Shown piece after piece: positions 52,049 to 60,184 of a DNA stretch of 64,000 nt (its first letter is position 1; every line of letters starts with the position of its first letter). The translations under genes and the position numbers were made by a program. Origin of the DNA: Gaiellasilicea sp963749515 (lineage in GTDB: Bacteria > Actinomycetota > Thermoleophilia > Gaiellales > Gaiellaceae); contig CAVVMR010000001.1 in assembly GCA_963749515.1 (NCBI GenBank), positions 620,001 through 684,000 of the forward strand, in the 5' to 3' direction. The notes beneath the pieces were generated by a model. It made no database searches. It saw only the letters and a list, made by a program, of their open reading frames with translations, and was not told the DNA's origin.

Positions 52049-52875
52049 CAGTCGGCGACGTGAGCGGCGCGCGCGGCCGCCAGGTCGGCCGGGCCGGAAG
52101 GGCGGAAGAGCTCCGTCTCGAAGCGGCTGCGATCGCCTCGGTGGAGACCGATGAAGTACTCGATCGGCCGGCCGTCCTCGAGGTAGGTGACGCCGCTGAA
52201 CGCCAGCACCGGCGAGCCTTCCGGCACGCCGAGGTGATCTGCGATCTCGGCTGTCGCCGCCCGCGCCTCCATCGCGCGCGTGCCGCGGTGGAGCTTCAGC
52301 CCGAGCTCCCGCTCGTACGTCTCGAAGAGCGAGCGGTCGCTCATGTCCAGCTCCAGGATCGGAGCGCAGATCGAGTGCGGCATGTACGCGGTCGTGACGA
52401 CGAGCGGCTCACCGCGCAGGAACCGCAACCGCTCGAGGAGGACGATCTGCTCCGACTCCGGCAGCTCGAGCATCGCGGCGACGTGCGGCGAGACGGGCTC
52501 CGCCTCGAGCCGCAGCACCGTGGTCTCGAGCCGCTCGCCGCGGGCGCTCAAGTCCTCGTGCAGGCTCGTCAGCGACTGCGCGACGAACTCCGACACCTTC
52601 GGCTGCGCGACGAATGTCCCCTTCCCTTTCAGCCGGGTGACGAGGCCGGTTCGCTCGAGGTCGCTCAACGCCTGGCGGACGACGGTCCGGCTCACGTCGT
52701 AGCGCTCGCAGAGCGAGGCCTCGGTCGGGATTTGCTCGCCTGCGGTGAGCACGCCGTCGGCGACCGCGCGCTCGAGCAGCTGGCGGAGCTGGTAGTAGAA
52801 CGGGACCGGGGAGGCCTTGTCGATGGTGCCCGCGATCCCGCTAGGGCCCTGGGCCGCCGGGGCTGTCTCGCTCAC
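52048..52875 (-). CDS. GntR-family regulator with UTRA domain (HutC subfamily)
   Basis: 275 residues from GTG 52875. Winged HTH: PFYYQLRQLLERAVADGVLT, PTEASLCERYDVSRTVVRQALSDLERTGLV, then GKGTFVAQP. C-terminal UTRA ligand-binding domain: LLERLRFLRGEPLVVTTAYMP, FSGVTYLEDGRPIEYFIGLH, with a Gly-Asp-Arg-Ser-Arg-Phe end. UTRA regulators sense sugars, amino-sugar phosphates, or histidine-pathway compounds. It is the first gene of the leftward operon, and its operator copy lies 8 bases upstream of the start, so autoregulation is likely. The same site is present 16 kb away before the importer. Confidence 0.93.
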   Translation of the reverse strand: MSETAPAAQGPSGIAGTIDKASPVPFYYQLRQLLERAVADGVLTAGEQIPTEASLCERYDVSRTVVRQALSDLERTGLVTRLKGKGTFVAQPKVSEFVAQSLTSLHEDLSARGERLETTVLRLEAEPVSPHVAAMLELPESEQIVLLERLRFLRGEPLVVTTAYMPHSICAPILELDMSDRSLFETYERELGLKLHRGTRAMEARAATAEIADHLGVPEGSPVLAFSGVTYLEDGRPIEYFIGLHRGDRSRFETELFRPSGPADLAAARAAHVAD

Positions 52876-52882
52876 CAGGATA

Positions 52883-52913
52883 TTGTAATTACAACATGCT
52901 TGCATTACAACAT
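52883..52913 (+). promoter_or_regulatory. GntR/UTRA operator, regulator/aldolase copy
   Basis: Contains TTGTAATTACAA (52883-52894), a perfect 12-bp dyad, and two ATTACAACAT direct repeats 16 bases apart (52888, 52904). Bases 52888-52909 are identical to 36701-36722. It lies between gntR (52875) and the aldolase start (52935). Confidence 0.88.
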
Positions 52914-52934
52914 CGCCCGGGTTAACGTCGAGCG

Positions 52935-53582
52935 ATGGACGAGGCGAACGTGCTGGGCCCTGGCTCGCTGATCGGAATCGTGCGCTTCCACGAGGGTGGC
53001 GACGTGCTGGGCGCAATGGCCGCGCTCGTCCGCGGTGGGATCGAGCAGGTGGAGGTGACGATCGACACGCCCGGCGCTCTCGACGCGGTCGCGGCCGCTG
53101 CAGCGGAAGGCAGGACGGTCGGCGTCGGGACGATCGTCGACTCGGAGCAGGTGCGTGCCGCAGCCGCGGCAGGCGCTCGCTTCGTCGTCAGCCCGGGCCT
53201 CGTCCCGGAGGTGATCGAGACGGCGCTGACGCTCGACCTGGAGCCCGTGCCGGGCGTCTTCACGGCGACCGAGCTCATGACCGCCGCCGCAGCCGGGGCG
53301 CGCGTGATGAAGCTCTTCCCGGCGTCCTGCGGCGGGCCCTCGTACCTGAGCGCGCTGCGCGGCCCGTTCCCCTCGATCGCTCTCATCCCGACCGGTGGGG
53401 TCCGGATCGACGAGGTTCGGGCCTACCTCGAGGCGGGTGCTACCGCGATCGCGCTCGGCGGCGAGCTCGTCGGCCGCGTCGCGCCGCAGTCCGATGCCGA
53501 CCTGGACTGGATCGCAGCTCAGGCCGCCCGCGCGACGGCGGCTGTACGCGACGGCGTGCTGTCCATGCAGGCCCGCGTCTGA
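52935..53582 (+). CDS. KDPG/KHG aldolase
   Basis: 215 residues, slightly longer than the usual Eda. Family marks: IGIVRF, VEVTIDTPGAL with the proton-transfer Glu, VGVGTIVDSEQV, FVVSPGLVPEV, the Schiff-base Lys in ARVMKLFPASCGG, and PTGGV with IALGGELVG. It splits 2-keto-3-deoxy-6-phosphogluconate to pyruvate and glyceraldehyde 3-phosphate. It is divergent from gntR across the operator and overlaps the next gene by one base. Its partner kinase is encoded at 34554. Confidence 0.92.
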   Translation: MDEANVLGPGSLIGIVRFHEGGDVLGAMAALVRGGIEQVEVTIDTPGALDAVAAAAAEGRTVGVGTIVDSEQVRAAAAAGARFVVSPGLVPEVIETALTLDLEPVPGVFTATELMTAAAAGARVMKLFPASCGGPSYLSALRGPFPSIALIPTGGVRIDEVRAYLEAGATAIALGGELVGRVAPQSDADLDWIAAQAARATAAVRDGVLSMQARV

Positions 53583-54634
53583 TGCGGCTCTCCGAGCTCG
53601 AGACGCCCGTGCTGACCGGAGACCTGGACGCGATCGAGCGGAACGTCTCCCGGATGCAGGCGTACTGCGACGAGCACGGTGTGGCGCTGCGGCCGCACAT
53701 CAAGACGCACAAGCTGCCCGAGCTCGCGCGGCTCCAGCTGGAGGCCGGAGCTGTGGGCATCACCTGCCAGAAGCTCGGCGAGGCGGAGGTGATGGCCGAT
53801 GCCGGCGTCGAGGACATCCTCCTCTCGTTCCCGCTGATCGGCGAGGCGAAGGCCGAGCGGCTGGCCGCGCTGGCGAAGCGGGTGAGGATGACCGTCGTCG
53901 GCGACTCGGCCGTTGTGGCGGAGGGTCTCGCGCCCGTGCTCGCCCGCCACGGGCTGGAGGTCGACTTCCTGGTCGAATGCGACACCGGACTGGGGAGGAC
54001 CGGCGTCCAGACGCCGGAGGAGGCCGCCGACCTCGCCGAGGTCGTCGACGCGCTCGAGGGACTGCGCTTCGCCGGGTTCATGACCTACCCCTCGCTGCCC
54101 GAGACGGCGGCGTGGCTCCAGGCGGCGCGGGACGCCTCCGAGGCGCGCGGGCTCTCGGTCGACCGGGTCAGCGGCGGCGGCACGCCGACCGCCGAGCGGA
54201 CGCACGAGCTCGGGGTGGTCGACGAGCTTCGCGTCGGCACCTACGTCTACGGCGATCGGGCCTGCATCGCCAACGGCTCCGTGCCGCTCGAGGATTGTGC
54301 GTTGCGGGTGGTGGCGACGGTCGTCAGCCGCCCGACCCGCGAGCGGGCGATCATCGACGCCGGCTCGAAGACGTTGACGTCCGACCTCGCCATCGGCGCC
54401 ACCGGCCTCGGCCTGCTCGTCGAGTTCCCGGACGCCGAGGTCTATGCGCTGAACGAGGAGCACGGCTACGTGGACGTGAGCCGTTGCGAGCCTCCGCCGG
54501 AGATCGGAGAACGCGTCACGATCGTCCCCAACCATGCTTGCACGACCGCGAACATGCACGACGAGATCGTGATGCACCGCGGCGGCGAAGTCGTCGAGAC
54601 GCTGCCCACCGCGGCGCGTGGAAAGGTGAGGTGA
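53582..54634 (+). CDS. D-threonine-aldolase-fold PLP enzyme (possible amino-sugar-acid dehydratase)
   Basis: 350 residues, fold-type III PLP enzyme. The PLP Lys lies in LRPHIKTHKLPELAR near residue 40; VECDTGLGRTG; VSGGGTPTAERTHE phosphate-binding region; IIDAGSKTLTSD; and the metal site PNHACTTANMHDE near the C-terminus. D-threonine aldolases cleave beta-hydroxy-D-amino acids; related enzymes act as dehydratases on D-serine-like or D-glucosaminate-like substrates. In this operon, with RidA and KDPG aldolase, a dehydratase acting on a 2-amino-2-deoxy aldonate is a more coherent role than threonine cleavage. Inference. Confidence 0.85.
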   Translation: MRLSELETPVLTGDLDAIERNVSRMQAYCDEHGVALRPHIKTHKLPELARLQLEAGAVGITCQKLGEAEVMADAGVEDILLSFPLIGEAKAERLAALAKRVRMTVVGDSAVVAEGLAPVLARHGLEVDFLVECDTGLGRTGVQTPEEAADLAEVVDALEGLRFAGFMTYPSLPETAAWLQAARDASEARGLSVDRVSGGGTPTAERTHELGVVDELRVGTYVYGDRACIANGSVPLEDCALRVVATVVSRPTRERAIIDAGSKTLTSDLAIGATGLGLLVEFPDAEVYALNEEHGYVDVSRCEPPPEIGERVTIVPNHACTTANMHDEIVMHRGGEVVETLPTAARGKVR

Positions 54635-54637
54635 GAG

Positions 54638-55015
54638 ATGAAGGACGTGATTCAGCCGGAGGGCGTTGCGCGCCCGGCGGCGCCCTATTCCCCCGTCGTC
54701 GTCAGCGGCGACCTGGTCTACACGGCAGGACAGGTCGGATTCGACGAATCCGGAGAGCTCACGGCCGACGACATCACAGGTCAGACCACGCAGGTGTTCG
54801 AGAATCTTCTGCGGTGCCTCAGCGCCGCCGGCTGCAGCCAGGCCGACGTGATCAAGGTCAATGCGTACCTGACCGACCTCGGCAACTTCTCCGCGTTCAA
54901 CGACGTCTACCGCACGATCTTCCAGGAGCCCTATCCAGCCCGGACGACCGTCGGCGTCAACCTGCCCGGCGGGATCCTCGTGGAGGTGGAGGCGGTCGCG
55001 CGCAAGCCCGGCTAG
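54638..55015 (+). CDS. RidA family enamine/imine deaminase
   Basis: 125 residues. YjgF/RidA features: APYSPVVVSGDLVYTAGQVGFDESGEL, TTQVFENLLRCLSAAGCSQAD, VNAYLTDLGNFSAFNDVYRTIF, and the active-site Arg in PARTTVGVNLPGG followed by the EVEAVA end. RidA proteins hydrolyse reactive enamines/imines released by PLP-dependent dehydratases. Its position 3 bases after the D-threonine-aldolase-like gene points to a shared substrate chain. Confidence 0.93.
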   Translation: MKDVIQPEGVARPAAPYSPVVVSGDLVYTAGQVGFDESGELTADDITGQTTQVFENLLRCLSAAGCSQADVIKVNAYLTDLGNFSAFNDVYRTIFQEPYPARTTVGVNLPGGILVEVEAVARKPG

Positions 55016-55057
55016 GTCCGCACACAGTTTCCTGACAAGTCGTTGCTACCGTGACAA

Positions 55058-55081
55058 CACGGAGGGCCATCCGGCCCCGTG
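55058..55081 (+). repeat. Hairpin in helicase leader or ridA terminator
   Basis: CACGG-AG-GGCC pairs with GGCC-CCGTG around ATCC, giving a 9-bp GC-rich stem with a 2-base bulge, 42 bases after the ridA stop. No U-tract follows, so it is either an atypical terminator or the first stem of the helicase 5' leader. Confidence 0.5.
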
Positions 55082-55113
55082 GAGATCTAGCTTCTCGTTC
55101 CTCCTTTTTAGGT

Positions 55114-55140
55114 TGTTCGAGGTCAGTTGCATCTCGAACA
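55114..55140 (+). promoter_or_regulatory. Hairpin just upstream of helicase ribosome-binding site
   Basis: TGTTCGAG and CTCGAACA form a perfect 8-bp stem with an 11-base loop. It ends 12 bases before AAGGAG (55153-55158) and could control translation of the RNA helicase. Confidence 0.55.
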
Positions 55141-55166
55141 TGCACGTCAATCAAGGAGTCGAACAC

Positions 55167-56345
55167 GTGTCACAGTCATTCCAGGAGCTCGGCGTCAGCG
55201 CGCCCGTCATTCGGGCGCTCTCGACAGCCGGGATCACCCATCCATTCGCCGTTCAGGGGCTCGTGCTCCCGGACGCCCTCGCCGGCCTCGACATTCTCGC
55301 CGAGTCGCCGACGGGGTCAGGTAAGACGCTCGCCTTCAGCGTCCCGATCGTCGAGCGCACGGCCGGCTCGAACGCCCGGCCCGGCGCGCTCGTCCTCGTG
55401 CCGACGCGCGAGCTGGCGATCCAGGTCGCAGCCGACATCCGTCCGCTCGCCAAGGCCAAGGGCCTTCGCGTCGAGGTCGTCTACGGCGGCGCCCCGATCG
55501 GAGCCCAGATCAAGAAGGCCCGCGACGCCCACATCCTCGTCGCCACGCCCGGCCGGCTGCACGACCTGATGGACCGGCGCGCGGTCCGGCTGAACGACGT
55601 CCGGATCCTCGTCCTCGACGAGGCCGACCGGATGCTCGACATGGGCTTCAAGCCGCAGGTCGACCGCATCCTTCGCAGCGTCCCGGACAACCGCCAGACG
55701 ATGCTCTTCTCGGCCACTTTCGACGGTGCCGTCGCCGAGCTCGCCCGCGCCTACACGGTCAAGGCCTCGCACGTGCGGGCCGAGGCTCCCGCCGAGGCGC
55801 AGCGTGGCGAGATCGACCACACCTTCGTCGCCGTCACCGCCGAGGACAAGCTCGAGCGCCTCGTCGAGCAGCTCCGCGCCGACCGCGGCCTCGCGCTCGT
55901 GTTCGTGCGGACGAAGCACGGCGCCGACAAGCTCGCTCGCAAGCTCGAGCGCCAGCACAACATCCGGGCGGTCGCGATGCACGGCAACCTCTCGCAGAGC
56001 CAGCGCGAGCGCGCACTCGCTCAGTTCGAGTCCGGCCGCGTCTCGACGCTCGTCGCGACGGACGTTGCCGCCCGCGGCCTCGACGTCGACGACATCACGC
56101 ACGTGATCAACTTCGATCCGCCGCAGGGCGACAACGACTACGTCCACCGCGTCGGCCGCACCGGCCGCGCCGGACGCAGCGGCACCGGTGTCACGCTCGT
56201 CCTGCCGGATCAGCGCGGCGACGTCGGCAGGCTCGCCACGCGCCTCGGCCACGGCGCCCAGTTCGGCGCCTCGGGCATGTCGGTGTCGACGCGCCCGGCT
56301 GGTCGCTCGCCCAACAACGGGCAACGTCGCCGCAAACGCCGGTAG
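55167..56345 (+). CDS. DEAD-box RNA helicase (RhlE-like)
   Basis: 392 residues from GTG 55167, chosen because AAGGAG stands 8 bases upstream and the protein then begins SQSFQELGVSAPV. Motifs in order: Q motif FAVQG, AESPTGSGKT, PTRELAIQ, ATPGRL, DEAD, SAT, then LVFVRTKHGAD, ATDVAARGLD, HRVGRTGRAGRSG. A basic C-terminal tail (GRSPNNGQRRRKRR) is typical of RhlE-type proteins. It unwinds RNA duplexes, commonly in ribosome assembly or cold adaptation. The structured leader upstream suggests post-transcriptional control. Confidence 0.93.
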   Translation: MSQSFQELGVSAPVIRALSTAGITHPFAVQGLVLPDALAGLDILAESPTGSGKTLAFSVPIVERTAGSNARPGALVLVPTRELAIQVAADIRPLAKAKGLRVEVVYGGAPIGAQIKKARDAHILVATPGRLHDLMDRRAVRLNDVRILVLDEADRMLDMGFKPQVDRILRSVPDNRQTMLFSATFDGAVAELARAYTVKASHVRAEAPAEAQRGEIDHTFVAVTAEDKLERLVEQLRADRGLALVFVRTKHGADKLARKLERQHNIRAVAMHGNLSQSQRERALAQFESGRVSTLVATDVAARGLDVDDITHVINFDPPQGDNDYVHRVGRTGRAGRSGTGVTLVLPDQRGDVGRLATRLGHGAQFGASGMSVSTRPAGRSPNNGQRRRKRR

Positions 56346-56358
56346 TACCCTGCGGGCC

Positions 56359-57825
56359 ATGTCGATCGGCCCGCAGAATCGCATCACCGACGAGGTCGCC
56401 GAGCAGCTGAGGGCAGCCACCGAGCTGCTGGAAGCGGTCGTTCGCGACCGCAGCCTGCTCGCGGCCCTGTCGGAAGAGGAACGGACCCGGCTGCTCTCGG
56501 CCGCCGGGGACGTCTTCAATCCCGACCTCGTCGCGCGGCGACGGTGGGGCAAGACGATGAAGCGGCAGCAGAAGGCGGCGAAGCTCGAGCGCGACGAGAG
56601 CGTGCTCGCAGAGACCGGGATCCGCGTGCTGCGCGAGAAGCCGGTGTTCACGACACCCAACGTCTTCCCGCCCTCCGAGTTCGAGCAGGCCGACGTGGAC
56701 GACGATCCCGAGTTCCGCGAGGTCGTCGAGCCGCAGCACTGCTACGTCTGCAAGCAGCTCTACCGCGACATCCATCCCTTCTACGACCAGCTTTGCCCGG
56801 CGTGCGGCGACTTCAACTACGCAAAGCGCACGGAGACCGCCGACCTCACGGGGCGCGTCGCGCTGCTCACCGGAGGGCGCGTGAAGATCGGGTATCAGGC
56901 TGGGATCAAGCTGCTGCGGGCCGGCGCGCAGCTGATCGTCACGACGCGCTTCCCGCGCGATGCCGCGAACCGCTACGCGCAGGAGACGGACTTCGGCGAG
57001 TGGGGCGACCGGCTCGAGGTCTTCGGGCTCGACCTGCGCCATACGCCGAGCGTCGAAGCGTTCTGCTCGCACCTGAACTCGACCCACGACCGCCTGGACT
57101 TCATCGTCAACAACGCGTGCCAGACCGTTCGCCGGCCGGCCGAGTTCTACCGCCACATGCTCGACGGCGAGCGGGAGGCCGAGAGTGCCCCGGCCGAGGT
57201 GCGTGCGCTGCTCGGGACGTTCGCGGGGGTCCGCCGCACGCAGATGCTTCCGTCCGGTGACGCAGAGCCGGCGCCGCAGAGGGATCTCTTCCCCGAGGGG
57301 CGCCTCGACCAGGATCTGCAGCAGGTCGACCTGCGCGAGCGCAACTCCTGGCGACTGCTGCTCGACGAGGTCTCCTCGGTCGAGCTCCTCGAGACGCAGC
57401 TCGTCAACGCGGTCGCTCCGTTCGTCCTCAACGCGCGGCTCAAGCCGCTGCTGCTGCGAACGCCCGAGCGGGACAAGCACGTCGTCAACGTCTCCGCGGT
57501 CGAGGGGCAGTTCTACCGCCGCTGGAAGACCACGCGCCATCCGCACACGAACATGGCCAAGGCGGCGCTGAACATGATGACGCGCACGTCCGCCGCCGAC
57601 TACTACGCGGACGGGATCCACATGAACAGCGTCGACACCGGCTGGGTGACCGACGAGGACCCGGTGCGGATCGCGGAGCAGAAGACGGCGGAGCACCGCT
57701 TCCGGCCTCCGCTCGACATCGTCGACGGCGCGGCGCGAATCGTCGACCCGATCATCGACGGCTTCAACACCGGCGAGCATGTGTGGGGCCAGTTCCTGAA
57801 AGACTTCCGCTCGACCGACTGGTGA
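56359..57825 (+). CDS. SDR-fold protein with N-terminal helical and zinc-ribbon extension
   Basis: 488 residues. Residues 1-125 are helical (ELLEAVVRDRSLLAALSEEE) and then carry CYVCKQLYRDIHP...LCPACGDFNYAKR, two CxxC pairs forming a probable zinc ribbon near 130-160. A Rossmann SDR domain follows: GRVALLTGGRVKIGYQAGIKL, LDFIVNNACQTVRRP, VVNVSAVEG, NMAKAALNMMTRTSA. The usual YxxxK is altered: the position four before the Lys is Thr (TNMAK), so normal SDR catalysis is doubtful. Similar proteins occur in several bacteria and eukaryotes; the role is unknown. It follows the helicase by 13 bases. Confidence 0.72.
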   Translation: MSIGPQNRITDEVAEQLRAATELLEAVVRDRSLLAALSEEERTRLLSAAGDVFNPDLVARRRWGKTMKRQQKAAKLERDESVLAETGIRVLREKPVFTTPNVFPPSEFEQADVDDDPEFREVVEPQHCYVCKQLYRDIHPFYDQLCPACGDFNYAKRTETADLTGRVALLTGGRVKIGYQAGIKLLRAGAQLIVTTRFPRDAANRYAQETDFGEWGDRLEVFGLDLRHTPSVEAFCSHLNSTHDRLDFIVNNACQTVRRPAEFYRHMLDGEREAESAPAEVRALLGTFAGVRRTQMLPSGDAEPAPQRDLFPEGRLDQDLQQVDLRERNSWRLLLDEVSSVELLETQLVNAVAPFVLNARLKPLLLRTPERDKHVVNVSAVEGQFYRRWKTTRHPHTNMAKAALNMMTRTSAADYYADGIHMNSVDTGWVTDEDPVRIAEQKTAEHRFRPPLDIVDGAARIVDPIIDGFNTGEHVWGQFLKDFRSTDW

Positions 57826-57830
57826 GCGAC

Positions 57831-58214
57831 ATGGCCCGTGATCCGGATGTGAACGTGGTCGGCGGCGAGCTGCTGCCGTGCTCGACCCAGCCTCTGACCG
57901 GCTTCTACCGCGACGGCTGCTGCTCGACGGGGGAGGACGACATCGGCAGCCACACCGTGTGTGCCGTGATGACCGAGGAGTTCCTGGCGTTCAGCAAGGC
58001 GGCGGGGAACGATCTCTCGACGCCGCGGCCGGAGTGGGGGTTCGAGGGGCTGCAGCCCGGCGACCGCTGGTGCCTCTGCGCCGCGCGCTGGCTGGAGGCG
58101 CACGAGGCCGGTCAGGCACCCGAGGTCGTGCTCGGGGCGACGCACGTGCGCGCGCTCGAGATCGTTCCGATCGAGGCGCTGACCGCCCGGGCCGTCTCGC
58201 CGGACATCGCGTAA
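57831..58214 (+). CDS. DUF2237 family protein
   Basis: 127 residues (GTG 57822 overlapping the upstream stop is an alternative start). Diagnostic sequence: NVVGGELLPCSTQPLTGFYR, DGCCSTGEDDIGSHTVCAVM, NDLSTPRPEWGF, GDRWCLCAARW, VLGATHVRALEIVP. Six conserved Cys suggest metal or redox binding, but no function is known. It probably shares the operon of the preceding SDR-like gene. Confidence 0.9.
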   Translation: MARDPDVNVVGGELLPCSTQPLTGFYRDGCCSTGEDDIGSHTVCAVMTEEFLAFSKAAGNDLSTPRPEWGFEGLQPGDRWCLCAARWLEAHEAGQAPEVVLGATHVRALEIVPIEALTARAVSPDIA

Positions 58215-58229
58215 CCGAACCTGGCGCGC

Positions 58230-58538
58230 CTAGCGGCTGCGCGGATCGAGCTGCTCGACGTATTCCCCCGCCTCACCGGTCTTCTTCACGACCCAGTACG
58301 TCTCTTCCTCGAGCACGAGGTTCTCGATCTCGGGCGTGTAGTGCTGCGGGAGCACGACGAACTGCGTGCCGTCCGCTCGCACGGCCTCATAGGTGGCCAG
58401 CGTGAGGTTGATCCGGAAGGTGCAGTCCGCGTTCGCGCACTCGCAGAGGAACTCGTAGGGCACATGCGGGCCGAGCTGATGGGCGGCGGCCTCGATCCGC
58501 TCGTTCACTTCGCGAAAGAGCGTTTCGTTCTGCGCCAT
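58230..58538 (-). CDS. Small conserved Cys-motif protein of unknown function
   Basis: 102 residues from MAQNETLFREVNERIEAAAH. The central CECANADCTFRINLTLATYE block (CxCxxxxC) and following VVLPQHYTPEIENLVLEEET and WVVKKTGEAGEYVEQLDPR are a recurring actinobacterial pattern, but the family has no known role. The three Cys could hold zinc. It is convergent with DUF2237 and divergent from the LanC-like gene (84 bp apart). Confidence 0.75.
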   Translation of the reverse strand: MAQNETLFREVNERIEAAAHQLGPHVPYEFLCECANADCTFRINLTLATYEAVRADGTQFVVLPQHYTPEIENLVLEEETYWVVKKTGEAGEYVEQLDPRSR

Positions 58539-58622
58539 TCTCTGTTCTCGGGCATCCACGTCCCAGGTCCAACGGGAACGGACGCCCGGAGGTTCCGCAG
58601 CCCCTGCTGGCAGACTGCGATC

Positions 58623-59729
58623 GTGCTGTTCACGCCGGAGGCGCACGAGGTGCTCGCCGACGCACACTGGAGCGCTGAAAAGGCACGGACGGCGATCGCC
58701 GCCATCGTCGACGACGCCGAGAGTGCGTTCGACGACGGCTGGCCGATGCATCCAGTCGACGTCGGGCCGAACGACGATCCGGCCACTCGGTTCCGGACGA
58801 TGTATCTCGGCGGCGCGGGGGTTGTGGCGGCGCTCCACCGCCTTGCGCAGCAGGGTTTCGCCGAGCCTCGACGCGACTACGTGCCCTATCTCGAGCGGTC
58901 GCTCGAGGCGCCGCCGGACTTTCCAGAGGACGATTCCGAGCGAAGCCTCTGGATGGGGGAGACCGGAATCCGGCTGGTGCTGCAGAGGCTTGCACCGTCG
59001 AAGGCCAATCTCGCGCGGCTGTCCGAGCTGATCGCGGCGAACGAGCGCGACGAGCGGTGCGAGTTGATGTTCGGAAGTCCCGGCACGATTCTTGTGGGGC
59101 GTGAGCTCGGACTCGACGTGACGGCGAGCGTCGAATGGCTACGGGGTCAGCGTGATGAGGATGGCCTCTGGGTCCAACGGCTGTTCGCGCAGACCTCGCG
59201 GTGCATCGGTCCGGCGCACGGGTTCGCCGGCTGCGCGCTCGCGCTCGGCGACGATGCCGGCGAGGTCTCGGAGACGCTCCAGCCCTTCGCGATCGAGGAG
59301 AACGGGATCGTCAACTGGTTCCCGTATGCCGGCATGAAGCGGCTCGATGCACACAGCGACGGCCAGATCCGCACGCAGTGGTGCCACGGGGCGCCGGGAA
59401 TCGTCGCGACGCTCGCCCACCACCTCGATGAGGAGCTTGCGGTCGGGGGCGGAGAGCTGACGTGGCGTGCCGGCCCGCTGCGCAAGGGTGCAAATCTCTG
59501 CCACGGCACGGCCGGGAACGGCTACGCGTTCCTCGCCCTGCTCGAGTGCACGGGCGACGAGCGGTGGCTCACGCGGGCGCGGGCGTTCGCGACGCACGCA
59601 GCGGGCCAGGTGGATCACGGCCGGTCGAACTACGGTCGCGGCCGCTACACGCTCTGGACGGGCGACCTCGGCACGGCTCTCTATCTCGCCGACTGCGTCG
59701 ACGGTCGCGGGCAGCTACCTCTCCCGTAG
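58623..59729 (+). CDS. LanC-like protein (lanthionine-synthetase C fold)
   Basis: 368 residues, GTG start. Alpha/alpha-toroid motifs of LanC/LanCL: GMTIxRLVLQ-like RLVLQRLAPSKANLARLS region, GFAGCALALG, TQWCHGAPGIVATLAH (zinc Cys) and GANLCHGTAGNGYAFLALLE (zinc Cys-His), then YTLWTGDLGTALYLADC. Both zinc cysteines and the His are present, so the catalytic site looks complete. No lanthipeptide precursor or dehydratase is nearby, so a LANCL-type role (glutathione addition to dehydroamino acids) is as likely as peptide maturation. Confidence 0.85.
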   Translation: MLFTPEAHEVLADAHWSAEKARTAIAAIVDDAESAFDDGWPMHPVDVGPNDDPATRFRTMYLGGAGVVAALHRLAQQGFAEPRRDYVPYLERSLEAPPDFPEDDSERSLWMGETGIRLVLQRLAPSKANLARLSELIAANERDERCELMFGSPGTILVGRELGLDVTASVEWLRGQRDEDGLWVQRLFAQTSRCIGPAHGFAGCALALGDDAGEVSETLQPFAIEENGIVNWFPYAGMKRLDAHSDGQIRTQWCHGAPGIVATLAHHLDEELAVGGGELTWRAGPLRKGANLCHGTAGNGYAFLALLECTGDERWLTRARAFATHAAGQVDHGRSNYGRGRYTLWTGDLGTALYLADCVDGRGQLPLP

Positions 59730-59805
59730 TGACAGAAATGTCGATCTCGGTACGGCCCGTCCGTCTCCCATACGTGAGCTGTGTCAACGACGAGAAGGAG
59801 CGACG

Positions 59806-60156
59806 ATGAGGTTTTTGCTGCTGGTCTGCTGGGACGCCGAGAACATGGATGCTCAGACGGAGCCCGATCCGACCGAAACTCCGGACGAGAAGGGCTTCCC
59901 CTGGCTCGACGATCTCCAGGCGCGAGGCATGTGGGTCACGGGCGACCAGTTGGCCCCGCCGCGGCGGGGACGCTCGGTGCGCGTCCGCGACGGGAAGCCG
60001 CTCGTCACCGACGGTCCGTTTGCGGAGACGAAGGAGGCGGTGGGCGGATTCGACATCATCGAGTGCGGCAGCCTGGAGGAGGCTGTCGAGATCGCTGCCG
60101 GCCACCCTGTAGCCCAGATGGGGACGATCGAGGTCCGGCCGCTCTGGGGGAACTGA
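59806..60156 (+). CDS. YCII-related domain protein
   Basis: 116 residues. Characteristic start MRFLLLVCWDAENMDAQ, middle RGMWVTGDQLAPPRRGRSVR, and the family block LVTDGPFAETKEAVGGFDII followed by SLEEAVEIAAGHPVAQMGTI. The fold is ferredoxin-like with a conserved Asp/Glu pair and unknown reaction; such genes often precede ECF sigma factors, but none is present here. GAAGGAG precedes the ATG. Confidence 0.9.
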   Translation: MRFLLLVCWDAENMDAQTEPDPTETPDEKGFPWLDDLQARGMWVTGDQLAPPRRGRSVRVRDGKPLVTDGPFAETKEAVGGFDIIECGSLEEAVEIAAGHPVAQMGTIEVRPLWGN

Positions 60157-60184
60157 TCCCGGCTATTCGCGACCGCTCCGCTGT

